Below are positions 44,953 to 55,333 of a DNA stretch of 64,000 nucleotides, piece by piece (the stretch's first letter is position 1; every line of letters starts with the position of its first letter). The stretch lies in the NCBI GenBank assembly GCA_000955795.1, contig JYOB01000017.1, forward strand, positions 62,001 to 126,000, written 5' to 3'. The translations under genes were made by a program, and so were the position numbers. Under the pieces are notes generated by a model that saw only the letters and a list, made by a program, of their open reading frames with translations, did not search any database and was not told the DNA's origin. This DNA comes from Burkholderiaceae bacterium 26. GTDB lineage: Bacteria > Pseudomonadota > Gammaproteobacteria > Burkholderiales > Burkholderiaceae.

Positions 44953-46221
44953 ATGCAAATAGCAGTAGTGGGCGCCGGCATCATCGGCATCAGCACGGCC
45001 TATGCGCTGGCTCAGGAAGGCCATCAGGTCACCTTGGTCGAGCGGCATCCGGGCCCGGGCGAAGGCACCAGTTACGCCAACGGCGGCCAGTTGAGCTACA
45101 GCTATGTGGCGCCGCTGGCGGGCCCCGGTGTGCTGTCGCATGTGCCGGGCTGGCTGCTGCGCCGCGATTCGCCGCTGCGCCTGAAGCCGTCGCTGGACCC
45201 GGCATTGCTGCGCTGGGGGTTGCGCTTTATCGCGGCCTGCAATCGTGACCGGGCCGATCGCACCACGCGTGAGTTGCTCGCGCTGTCGTTCTACAGCCGA
45301 GCACGCATGGAAGCGCTGCGGGAGGCGCTGCCGGATCTGGCATTCAGTTTTGCCCGGCGCGGCAAGCTGGTGGTGCATCGCGATGCTGCGGCGTTTGAAT
45401 CGGCTCGCGCGCAGGTGGGCTATCAGGCCACGCTCGGGTGTGAGCAGCATGCGTTGTCCGCCGATGAGGCGGTCGCCCACGAGCCCGCGCTTGCCGGCGT
45501 GCGCGACCAGATTGTCGGCGCCATCTACACGCCCGACGAAGATGTGGCCGATTGCCACCAACTCTGCGTCGGCTTGTTCAACCGGCTGCGCGCGATGCCG
45601 AACGTGACGCTGCGCTTCAATACCGGTGTTGAAGCGTTGTGGACTGAAGGCCGCCGGGTGCGCGGCCTCAAACTGGCCGATGGCGAGCAAGTTGCCGCCG
45701 ATGCGGTGGTGATGGCAGCGGGCGTGACCAGCGCCAGGCTGCTCAGCCCATTGCGCATCGACCCGGGCCTGTACCCGCTGAAGGGTTACAGCATCAGCCT
45801 GCCGCTGGGCGAGGGCGATGTTGCTCCGGTGATCAGCGTGACGGATGCTGCGCGCAAGATCGTCTATGCCCGCATCGGGCAGACGCTGCGTGTGGCGGGC
45901 ATGGCTGACCTGGTGGGCTGGTCGACGGCGCTGGACACGCGCCGCGCGCAGACGCTGTATGACGAAACGCGCGCGCTGTTTCCGGGCGCCATGCGGGCGA
46001 ATGATGCGGGTGCCGATGCCGCACCCTGGGCTGGCATGCGCCCTGCAACACCAACGGGTGTGCCCGTGGTGGGCGCATCGCCGGTGGAAGGGTTGTGGCT
46101 GAACGTGGGCCACGGCGCACTGGGCTTTACGCTGGCGCTGGGTAGTGCAGGTTTGTTGACCGATCTGATTGCCGGTCGCAAGCCCGCGATTTCCCCAGTG
46201 CCGTACGCGCTGGCCACGTGA
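44953..46221 (+). CDS. dadA: D-amino-acid dehydrogenase, DadA type
   Basis: A 422-residue FAD enzyme that oxidises D-amino acids to 2-oxo acids and ammonia, membrane-peripheral and coupled to respiration. The FAD fingerprint VVGAGIIGISTAYALA opens the protein, followed by TSYANGGQLSYSYVAPLAGPGVL, typical of DadA. The C-terminal FAD block is near GLWLNVGHGALGFTLALGSA. Substrate preference (D-Ala or others) is not visible. It lies just upstream of an amino-acid binding-protein gene in the same direction. Confidence 0.9.
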   Translation: MQIAVVGAGIIGISTAYALAQEGHQVTLVERHPGPGEGTSYANGGQLSYSYVAPLAGPGVLSHVPGWLLRRDSPLRLKPSLDPALLRWGLRFIAACNRDRADRTTRELLALSFYSRARMEALREALPDLAFSFARRGKLVVHRDAAAFESARAQVGYQATLGCEQHALSADEAVAHEPALAGVRDQIVGAIYTPDEDVADCHQLCVGLFNRLRAMPNVTLRFNTGVEALWTEGRRVRGLKLADGEQVAADAVVMAAGVTSARLLSPLRIDPGLYPLKGYSISLPLGEGDVAPVISVTDAARKIVYARIGQTLRVAGMADLVGWSTALDTRRAQTLYDETRALFPGAMRANDAGADAAPWAGMRPATPTGVPVVGASPVEGLWLNVGHGALGFTLALGSAGLLTDLIAGRKPAISPVPYALAT

Positions 46222-46333
46222 CACAAGAACGAGATTCAAAAGACCGAGCGCGCAGGCCCGATGATGCGTATCTGGCCCGTGCCAATTGGTAACCCAAGTA
46301 GTCTGGAGCGAACACACCCATAGGAGGGGAAGC

Positions 46334-47257
46334 ATGAAGACCTTGCATTCGACCAAACGTATTCTGTGTGGCCTGACGCTGGCTGCGGCTGGCGCGCTGG
46401 CAGTGCTGTCGACCGGCGCGCAAGCGCAGTCGAACGACACGCTGGCCAAGATCAAGCAATCGGGCGTGATCTCGGTGGGCTATCGTGAGTCGTCGATTCC
46501 GTTCTCGTACCAGGCCGACGCCAACACGATCACTGGCTACTCGCAAGAGATCTCCAACATGATCATCGCGGGTGTGGAAAAGACGGTGGGCAAGAAGCTG
46601 CAGGTCAAGCTCACGCCGATCACGTCGCAGAACCGCATCTCGCTGTTGCAAAACGGCACGATCGACTTCGAGTGCGGCTCGACCACCAACAACCTTGAGC
46701 GCCAGAAGCAGGTGGCGTTCTCGAACAACATCTTCATCTACGGCATGCTGATGCTGGTGAAGAAAGACTCGGGCATCAAGGACTTTCCCGATCTGAAGGG
46801 CAAGACCGTGGTGACCACCGCCGGCACGACCGAAGACCGCATCCTGCAAAAGATGAACGGCGAAGCCAAGGATGCCGACAAGATGAACCTGATCCTCGCG
46901 AAGGATCACGGCCAGGCGTTCCTGACGCTGGAATCGGGCCGCGCTGTGGCCTTTGTGATGGACGAGCCGCTGCTGTATGGCGAGCGCACCAAAGCCAAGA
47001 ACCAGGCCGACTGGGTTGTCACGGGCAAACCGCTGCAGACCGAAACCTACGCCTGCATGATGCGCAAGGACGATCCGGCGTTCAAGAAAGTGGCCGACGA
47101 CGTGATTGCCGACCTGATGAAGTCGGGCAAGGCGAACGATCTTTACAAGAAATGGTTCCTGTCGCCGATTCCGCCAAAGGGCCTGAACCTGAACTACCAG
47201 ATGACAGCCGGCATGAAGGAGCTGTACGCACATCCGAACGACAAGGCCATTCAATAA
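46334..47257 (+). CDS. Amino-acid ABC transporter substrate-binding protein (GltI type)
   Basis: A 307-residue periplasmic binding protein with a signal peptide ending AQAQ. The layout matches glutamate/aspartate binding proteins: ISVGYRESSIPFSY, IDFECGSTTNNLERQ and FLTLESGRAVAFVMDEPLL. A strong TAGGAGGGG site precedes the ATG. No permease follows in the same direction. It may share the permease/ATPase of the convergent operon, or serve dadA substrates. Confidence 0.9.
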   Translation: MKTLHSTKRILCGLTLAAAGALAVLSTGAQAQSNDTLAKIKQSGVISVGYRESSIPFSYQADANTITGYSQEISNMIIAGVEKTVGKKLQVKLTPITSQNRISLLQNGTIDFECGSTTNNLERQKQVAFSNNIFIYGMLMLVKKDSGIKDFPDLKGKTVVTTAGTTEDRILQKMNGEAKDADKMNLILAKDHGQAFLTLESGRAVAFVMDEPLLYGERTKAKNQADWVVTGKPLQTETYACMMRKDDPAFKKVADDVIADLMKSGKANDLYKKWFLSPIPPKGLNLNYQMTAGMKELYAHPNDKAIQ

Positions 47258-47395
47258 CCTGCCCACCATCCTACTGCGCGGTCCGATCTTGGCCCTGTGA
47301 TGCTCACCGTACCGATGTACGGTTGCGCTTCTCGGGCCAACCTCGGACCGCTCGCTACGGATCGTGAACAGGTTTAAGCGGACGGCAAAGAAAAC

Positions 47396-47421
47396 GGGGG
47401 ACATCGTCCCCCTATTTTTTT
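47396..47421. terminator. Bidirectional intrinsic terminator between two transporter units
   Basis: GGGGGAC-atc-GTCCCCC (47396-47412), followed on the plus strand by TATTTTTTT and on the minus strand by GTTTTCTTT. It serves the convergent binding-protein gene and the gltIJKL-type operon. Confidence 0.88.
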
Positions 47422-47436
47422 GCGCGCCGCCTTGGT

Positions 47437-48182
<746 letters not shown>

Positions 48183-48186
<4 letters not shown>

Positions 48187-48875
48187 GGTTTGGACGGAGC
48201 GCGCGCTGCAAGGCGGCGCTCCAGATAGAACGCCACGCGTGTCAGGCTGAAGCACATGATGAAGTAGCTGATGCCGAGCAGGCCGTACACCTCGGCGGAC
48301 TTGACCATTACAGCGGTGCTGATCTGCCCCGCCACGAACGACACCTCGGGCAGGCTGATGATGTAGCCCAGCGAGGTCTCCTTGATGGTCGAGACAAGCT
48401 GGTTGACGAGCGACGGCAGCATGTTGCGCAGCGCCTGCGGCAGGATCACCCGCCGCATTGCTTGCATGTACGACAGGCCGAGCGAGCGGGCGCTCTCCAT
48501 CTGCCCGCGCGGCAACGCCTGGATGCCCGCGCGCACGATCTCTGCCAGATATGCGCCGTCGAAAATCACCAGCGCGGTCAGCATGGTGCTGAACTGATCC
48601 GTGCGCTGGCCGGTGATGGAGGGCAGCAGAAAATACGCCCAGAAGATCACCATCAGCAGCGGCGTGCCGCGCACCACGTAGACGAGCGCGGTGGCCGGCC
48701 AGCGCAGCGCGGCGATCGGGCTCACGCGGCACAGGCCCAGGATAATGCCCATCGGCAGCGCCAGAACGAGGCCGGCGGACGCCAGCAGGAACGTCAGTGC
48801 CAGCCCGCCCAGCGGCCCGTTCGGGTACTGGCCGATCAGGTAGTAGATACCGTAGGTTTGAATGAGATCGAGCAT
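48183..48875 (-). CDS. gltK: Amino-acid ABC transporter permease (GltK type)
   Basis: A 230-residue inner-membrane permease of the His/Glu/Gln family with several membrane helices and the EAA-type loop ([24 protein letters not shown]). It starts 3 nt after the stop of the other permease and overlaps the ATPase gene, so all three are translated together. Confidence 0.93.
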
Positions 48876-48877
48876 GG

Positions 48878-49573
48878 CTACAGCGTCCGCACGGGGTAGC
48901 GATGCTGATACCAGGCAGAGAACACCGTGATCGCAATCGAGATGGTTAGATAGGCTGCGGTGGCAAACGCAAACGCCTCAAAGCCGCGGAAGGTGGCGGA
49001 CTCCACCTGCTGTGCCTGGTACATCAATTCGGCCACGCCGATGACCATGGCGATGCTCGAGTTCTTCCACAGGTTCAACGTTTGGCTTACCAGCGGCGGT
49101 ACCGTCACGCGCAGCGATTGCGGCAGCACCACCAGGCGCATGGCCTGCAGGAACGAGAGTCCGAGCGCGCGGCTGGCCTCAAGCTGTTCCTTCGGGATCG
49201 AACGGATGCCGCTGCGGATGTCTTCCGCCATATACGCGGCGGTGTAGAGCACGAGCGCAATGACGGCGCTGGCGGCCTCGTAGTTCATGCTGTAGAGCCA
49301 GTCCCGGATGAACTCCGGCAGGATCTGCGGCGCGCCGAAATACCAGAACAGCATGTGGGCGAGCAGCGGCACGTTGCGGATGGCTTCGACGAAGGTCTGG
49401 CCAATGCCGCGCAGCGGTGCGGCCGGCGCCAGGCGCAGCAGCGCCACGACGATGGCAAGCGGCAGCGCCAGCACGAAGGCCAGCACTGAGAGCTTGATCG
49501 ACAGGAAAAAACCGCTGACGAGCCATTGGTGATACTGCCCAGAGAGCAGCATCGACAAATCAAAATGGGGCAT
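48878..49573 (-). CDS. gltJ: Amino-acid ABC transporter permease (GltJ type)
   Basis: A 231-residue permease with multiple membrane helices and the EAA loop ([24 protein letters not shown]). It follows the binding-protein gene by about 48 nt and precedes the second permease by two bases. It would form the heterodimeric channel with that permease. Confidence 0.93.
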   Translation of the reverse strand: MPHFDLSMLLSGQYHQWLVSGFFLSIKLSVLAFVLALPLAIVVALLRLAPAAPLRGIGQTFVEAIRNVPLLAHMLFWYFGAPQILPEFIRDWLYSMNYEAASAVIALVLYTAAYMAEDIRSGIRSIPKEQLEASRALGLSFLQAMRLVVLPQSLRVTVPPLVSQTLNLWKNSSIAMVIGVAELMYQAQQVESATFRGFEAFAFATAAYLTISIAITVFSAWYQHRYPVRTL

Positions 49574-49621
49574 GGAGATTCACCGCCCAGAACGGCGTCC
49601 GGGCGGCCCGACCTTTAACGA

Positions 49622-50467
49622 TTAATCGATCTTGTCGGTAGAAATCTTGAAGGTGCGCTGCGGGAAGGCCATCTTGGTGTTCGGGCCGAACCACTTGTCG
49701 AACAGCTTCTGCGCCTCGCCGCTCTTTTCCATGCCGAGCAGCACGTCGTCGACCTGCTTTTTGAAGGCCGGCTCGCCCTTGCGGATGCCCAGTGCGAGGT
49801 GTTCGGTCGACAGGTTTTGCGGCAGGAGCGCGTAGTCCTTCGCTGCCGGACCCATCTTGGCCATGTTGCCGATCAGCGTGGTTTCGTCGTTCACGTAGGC
49901 GACGCCCTTGCCTTGTTGCAGGGCCAGCAGCGCCTGCGGGCTGTTGTCGAACGAGACCACATCGGCGTTCTTGATGGTCTTGGCAATGTTGGCTTCCATG
50001 GTCGAACCCTTGACCGTCAGGAGCTTCTTGCCATCAAGCTGGGCGAGCGACGTGATGCCGCTGCTCTTCTTCACCATGGCCTTCTGGCCCGTGATGAACG
50101 TCGACACCGAGAAGTCGATCTGTGCCTCGCGCTCCTTGTTGTGCGTGAGCGAGGCGGCCAGCAGGTCCACGCGGCCTTGCTGCAGTTCGGGCAAGCGTGC
50201 GGCTACGGCCAGTTGCTTGAGCACGGGCTTGACGCCCAGGCTCTTGGCGATGGCATCGCACATGTCGACGTCATAGCCGACGATCTCGCGGCTCATCGGG
50301 TCTTTCAGGAAGCTGAACGGCTCGTCGGTGCCGAGCACGCCGCAGACAAGTTCGCCTTTCTTCTTGATGTCGGAAATTTGATCAGCGTGTGCGGTGGTGG
50401 CGATCAGGGTTGCCGCAGCCAGGATGGCTGCACCCGCAAATTGCGTCAGACGTCGGTTTGTTTTCAT
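49622..50467 (-). CDS. gltI: Glutamate/aspartate-type ABC substrate-binding protein
   Basis: A 281-residue periplasmic protein with a signal peptide ending AHA, then GELVCGVLGTDEPFSF, IVGYDVDMCDAIAKSLG and LLAASLTHNKEREAQIDFS. It is the first gene of the operon gltI-J-K-L. AGGAGGAAATCCG sits directly upstream of the ATG at 50467. The substrate is inferred from family likeness (dicarboxylic amino acids). Confidence 0.93.
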   Translation of the reverse strand: MKTNRRLTQFAGAAILAAATLIATTAHADQISDIKKKGELVCGVLGTDEPFSFLKDPMSREIVGYDVDMCDAIAKSLGVKPVLKQLAVAARLPELQQGRVDLLAASLTHNKEREAQIDFSVSTFITGQKAMVKKSSGITSLAQLDGKKLLTVKGSTMEANIAKTIKNADVVSFDNSPQALLALQQGKGVAYVNDETTLIGNMAKMGPAAKDYALLPQNLSTEHLALGIRKGEPAFKKQVDDVLLGMEKSGEAQKLFDKWFGPNTKMAFPQRTFKISTDKID

Positions 50468-50857
50468 CGGATTTCCTCCTTGACGACTTGGGTGGTGAAC
50501 TGTGTGCGAAACGAGATCAGATCGAGGATCGCCCGCGAGCATACCGGCGTATGCGCGATTTGCATGCGCGCACTTCGGATAACCATATGACTGCGAGCAG
50601 AATGCCCGCGCCAGGCCCGCGCGGAACGCCCAACTATAGTCCATGCCGACGCGGCGGAGATGGCGGATGGCAAGCAGGGCGGGGTGCAATGCACAGGCGG
50701 GTGTTGGGGTTGCCGGGTTGCGCGCGTGCAGCCCGGTAAGGCTGGCGCAGCAAGGCAGGGGCCCGGCAGATGTTGGATCAAATGAGACTTTGTCTGCCAT
50801 TAATGACATGGCAGCCGACCGCGCTCCATCAGGGGATTCCCGGGGCAGAGCGTGGGG
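50468..50857. other. Intergenic region upstream of gltI
   Basis: 390 nt that must hold the gltI promoter and the end of the next minus-strand gene's transcript. No convincing promoter, operator, terminator or RNA gene was recognised. Confidence 0.35.
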
Positions 50858-51436
50858 TTAGAGCGTGCCGCAGATCGATTCGTTGATGGGCACGTCGCCC
50901 ACGGTCTCGTGATCGTTGCCGCGATAGCGGTAGACCAGGCTCAGGCCGAGGCGCGTGAGGATGCGCACGTCGCCGTTGTTGCAGATGTTCTTCTGCAGGA
51001 TCGGCACGAAATTCAGCCGAAAGCCCTGCGACGCGGCCGAGTGCGCCGCGTAGTTGGTCAGCGTGATGACGAAGACGAGGTTTTTCTTCTGCGCCAGCGA
51101 GCATTGCGCCAGCGAGGTTTCGCGGTCGAGCGGGACGGGGGTGAAGCGGTTGATTTCGGCGCAAGCCTGGGCAAGGGCACGGTCTGCATTGCGGGCGGGG
51201 CCCGTGAGGGCCGGCACGCCGGCGGCGGCCGTGCTGCGACCCGTGGCGGCGCCCACCAGCATGCGGGCCAGCGGCGTCAATTCCTGCATGGCCGTCGCCA
51301 GCGTGGTCGATTGGGCCCACACAGGGCTGGACAGCAACGGCAGGGCAAGCGCCAGGATGCACGAAGCATGCGCCCGGCGTTGGCGGCCTTTCACATCCAG
51401 ACCGGTGTGAATGGCGGTGTGTTGAGTCACAGACAT
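50858..51436 (-). CDS. Hypothetical secreted protein
   Basis: About 192 residues with a late hydrophobic signal segment (ILALALPLLSSPVWAQ). The mature part has four Cys (QACAEIN, LAQCSLAQ, KNICNNG, ESICGTL), suggesting disulfides in the periplasm, and an Ala-rich first half. The start is uncertain: the ATG at 51436 is abutted by AAAGAGG, and other in-frame starts exist on either side. No family recognised and no operon partner. Confidence 0.65.
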   Translation of the reverse strand: MSVTQHTAIHTGLDVKGRQRRAHASCILALALPLLSSPVWAQSTTLATAMQELTPLARMLVGAATGRSTAAAGVPALTGPARNADRALAQACAEINRFTPVPLDRETSLAQCSLAQKKNLVFVITLTNYAAHSAASQGFRLNFVPILQKNICNNGDVRILTRLGLSLVYRYRGNDHETVGDVPINESICGTL

Positions 51437-51526
51437 CCTCTTTGCCCACGGAGCCACAATTTTATTGAAAAAACTGTCGGGATGCGAGGCGCGCAGCGCA
51501 TTGGGCGCTGCTGCCTTTAACTCAGG

Positions 51527-52318
51527 TCAGGTTCGTACCCGCACCATGGCAGAAATACGCTCGGCCGCCTGCTGCAGCGGACCGAGAAACTGCTTCGTCA
51601 TCTGTTTGCCGGAAGTCCGGTTGGCCTGCCCGCTGATATTCATGGCGGCGATGATATCCCCTGCGCGATTGCGGATCGGCGCCGACAGCGAAATCAGCCC
51701 TTCTTCAAGCTCCTGGTCGACCAGCGCCCAACCTTGTTGGCGCACGCCGGCAATGATGTCCTTCAGTGCGTCGACGTCTGTGATGGTGCGTTGCGTGCGC
51801 GCCCGCCGGTCCGATTCACGCAGTGCGATGTCGAGCCGATCCTCCGGCAGGCCCGACAGCAATACGCGGCCCATCGACGTACAGAACGCGGGCAGGCGGC
51901 TGCCGACCGACAGGTTCAGCGCGATGATCTTTTGCGTGGGCACGCGCAGAACATAGACGATCTCCGTCCCATCCAATACCGAGGCTGAGCAACTCTCGTG
52001 CACCGTCTGCACGAGTTCTTCCATCACCGGCTCGGCCAGATTCCAGAACGGCATCGAGGTGAGGTAGGCGAACCCGAGATCAAGAATCTTGGGCGTGAGG
52101 CGGAAGAGGCGGCCTTCAAAGCTGACATAACCCAGGCTGACCAGCGTGAGGAGGATGCGTCGGGCGCCGGCGCGGGTTAGGCCCGTGGCCTCGGCGACTT
52201 CGGAGAGCGTTTGCTCGGGGCGTTCGGCATTGAACGCGCGAATGACCGACAGCCCTCGTGCAAAGGACTGGACATAGGAATCGCTGGGCTTTTCGGTAGG
52301 CAGTTCGGCAGCAGACAT
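51527..52318 (-). CDS. pcaR: IclR-family regulator PcaR of the beta-ketoadipate genes
   Basis: 263 residues: an N-terminal winged helix (LSEVAEATGLTRAGARRILLTL) and an IclR effector domain with ASVLDGTEIVYVLRVPT, GSRLPAFCTSMGRVLL and GLISLSAPIRNRAGDIIAAMN. This matches the PcaR/PcaU/PobR subgroup, which responds to beta-ketoadipate or related ring-cleavage products. It is divergent from pcaI, with two operator-like palindromes between. It could act as activator or repressor. Confidence 0.9.
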   Translation of the reverse strand: MSAAELPTEKPSDSYVQSFARGLSVIRAFNAERPEQTLSEVAEATGLTRAGARRILLTLVSLGYVSFEGRLFRLTPKILDLGFAYLTSMPFWNLAEPVMEELVQTVHESCSASVLDGTEIVYVLRVPTQKIIALNLSVGSRLPAFCTSMGRVLLSGLPEDRLDIALRESDRRARTQRTITDVDALKDIIAGVRQQGWALVDQELEEGLISLSAPIRNRAGDIIAAMNISGQANRTSGKQMTKQFLGPLQQAAERISAMVRVRT

Positions 52319-52409
52319 GCAAAGAAAGACAAAAGCGGTGCAGTGGCCTCAAGACTACTGACATTGCCCCGGTTTCGCTACTCGAACGTCTGATCGGCAT
52401 GCGTACGCC

Positions 52410-52439
52410 TTGACACGCTCGGGAGGGGAGGCGTAGATT
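52410..52439 (+). promoter_or_regulatory. Sigma70-type promoter for the pca operon
   Basis: TTGACA (52410-52415), an 18-bp spacer and TAGATT (52434-52439). Transcription would begin near 52446, within the first operator half, leaving a leader of nearly 200 nt. Confidence 0.6.
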
Positions 52440-52440
52440 C

Positions 52441-52474
52441 GTTCTTGGATCGAACGTGAGTTCGTATATCGAAC
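52441..52474. promoter_or_regulatory. Tandem PcaR-type operators
   Basis: GTTCG-TATAT-CGAAC (52460-52474) is a perfect 15-bp palindrome. GTTCT-TGGAT-CGAAC (52441-52455) is a near-copy with one changed base. Their centres are 19 bp apart. They match the GTTCG-N5-CGAAC form known for PcaR/PobR-type IclR regulators. Confidence 0.75.
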
Positions 52475-52642
52475 AAATAAGGGAAAGCAAGCGTGGGCCG
52501 GACAGCAAAGGCCTGTGTCGATCCAATCGTCAAACAGGAGACTCGCACGCCGCCCGTTGCGGCTCGGCCATGTCCGGCCCCCGCGATGCTCCGAACCGCG
52601 CCAGCCATCGAGAATGTGCGGCGCCCTTGCCGGAGAATGCAC

Positions 52643-53332
52643 GTGATCAACAAGCTTTGTCCGTCTGTGGAGGCCGCCCTGGCCGATATCCCGGACGGTG
52701 CCACCATCATGATTGGCGGGTTCGGTACCGCCGGCATGCCATCGGAACTCATCGACGGGCTCATCGCGCATGGCGCGCGTGAACTGACCATCATCAACAA
52801 CAACGCCGGCAATGGCGAGACGGGCCTGGCCGCGCTGCTCAAGGCGCGCCGCGTGCGCAAGATCGTCTGCTCGTTCCCCCGCCAAGCCGATTCGTATGTG
52901 TTCGATGCGCTGTATCGCGCCGGCGAGATCGAGCTGGAACTGGTGCCGCAAGGCAACCTGGCCGAGCGTATCCGCGCCGCAGGTGCCGGCATTGGCGGCT
53001 TCTTCTGCCCGACCGCTTATGGCACGCAATTGGCCGAAGGCAAGGAAACGCGCATCATCGACGGCAAGCCGTACGTATTCGAGTTGCCGCTGACCGCCGA
53101 CTACGCCCTCATCAAGGCGCTGCGCGCAGACCGCTGGGGTAACCTCGTTTATCGCAAGACGGCACGCAACTTCGGGCCGGTGATGGCGATGGCGGCCAAG
53201 TGCACCATCGCGCAGGTCAGCGAGACGGTGGAGCTTGGCGAGTTGGACCCGGAGCACATCGTCACGCCGGGCATTTTTGTGAAGCGCGTCGTGCAACTCG
53301 GCAGCGCTGCGCAAGCCAAGGAGGCCGCATGA
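52643..53332 (+). CDS. pcaI: 3-oxoadipate CoA-transferase subunit A
   Basis: 229 residues from the GTG at 52643, which is 7 nt after GGAG. The protein then begins INKLCPSVEAAL like its relatives. It transfers CoA from succinyl-CoA to beta-ketoadipate together with PcaJ. Family signatures are ATIMIGGFGTAGMPSELIDGL and ELTIINNNAGNG. An ATG at 52637 is also in frame but abuts the ribosome-binding site. The stop overlaps a 37-codon ORF placed before pcaJ. Confidence 0.94.
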   Translation: MINKLCPSVEAALADIPDGATIMIGGFGTAGMPSELIDGLIAHGARELTIINNNAGNGETGLAALLKARRVRKIVCSFPRQADSYVFDALYRAGEIELELVPQGNLAERIRAAGAGIGGFFCPTAYGTQLAEGKETRIIDGKPYVFELPLTADYALIKALRADRWGNLVYRKTARNFGPVMAMAAKCTIAQVSETVELGELDPEHIVTPGIFVKRVVQLGSAAQAKEAA

Positions 53333-53442
53333 GCAGCAAGCAGGGGCCCCGCATGGCGGGGATGCGCGCGTCCGCGAATGCAGGCCGTCGCCGACACTAC
53401 CAAGACAAGATGAACGCTATTCGTCAGGAGGCGACCGCATGA
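53329..53442 (+). CDS. 37-residue ORF bridging pcaI and pcaJ
   Basis: The ATG overlaps the pcaI stop (ATGA), AAGGAGG (53317-53323) lies 5 nt upstream, and its own TGA overlaps the pcaJ ATG. The peptide begins MSSKQGPRMAGMRASANAG and is basic. It may be a real small protein or a translational relay that couples the two transferase subunits. In most bacteria pcaI and pcaJ are adjacent without such an insert. Confidence 0.45.
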   Translation: MSSKQGPRMAGMRASANAGRRRHYQDKMNAIRQEATA

Positions 53443-54101
53443 GCGCCGAAACCACCGCCAAGATTCAACGCTGGACGCGCGATCAAATCGCTACGCGTGT
53501 GGCGCGTGACATTCCCGATGGCTCAGTCGTCAACCTGGGCATCGGCTTGCCGACGCTCGTGGCCAATCAGTTGCCGGCCGACCGCGAAATCATCCTGCAC
53601 ACCGAAAACGGCCTGCTAGGCATGGGCCCTGCACCCGCGCCCGGGCAAGAAGACGAAGACCTGATCAACGCCGGCAAGCAGCCCGTCACCATCAAGCCCG
53701 GTGCATCGTTCTTCCATCACGCCGATTCGTTTGCCATGATGCGTGGCGGCCATCTCGACTATTGCGTGCTTGGCGCCTTTCAGGTGTCAGCCACGGGCGA
53801 CTTGGCCAATTGGCACACCGGTGCACCCGATGCAATCCCTGCCGTGGGCGGCGCGATGGATCTGGCCATCGGTGCCAAGCGCGTCTTCGTCATGATGGAG
53901 CACCAGACCAAGCAGGGCGAAAGCAAGATCGTTCCGTCGTGCACGTATCCGCTGACGGGCATCGGCTGTGTCGATACCATCTACACCGACCTCGCGGTGA
54001 TCGACATCACGCCCGAGGGGCTGGTGGTGCGTGAGATGGCCGACGGCCTCGATTTCGATACGCTGCAGACGATGACGGCCGCGCCGTTGCGTCGTGCCTA
54101 G
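53439..54101 (+). CDS. pcaJ: 3-oxoadipate CoA-transferase subunit B
   Basis: 220 residues carrying the catalytic Glu in LHTENGLLG, the glutamate that forms the CoA-thioester intermediate. Other signatures are VVNLGIGLPTLVANQL and GGAMDLAIGAKRVFVMMEH. It pairs with PcaI. Its start overlaps the small ORF, and pcaF follows 22 nt after its stop. Confidence 0.95.
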   Translation: MSAETTAKIQRWTRDQIATRVARDIPDGSVVNLGIGLPTLVANQLPADREIILHTENGLLGMGPAPAPGQEDEDLINAGKQPVTIKPGASFFHHADSFAMMRGGHLDYCVLGAFQVSATGDLANWHTGAPDAIPAVGGAMDLAIGAKRVFVMMEHQTKQGESKIVPSCTYPLTGIGCVDTIYTDLAVIDITPEGLVVREMADGLDFDTLQTMTAAPLRRA

Positions 54102-54123
54102 AACTATTGGAGACAGAACAATC

Positions 54124-55326
<1,203 letters not shown>

Positions 55327-55333
55327 TACGGCC

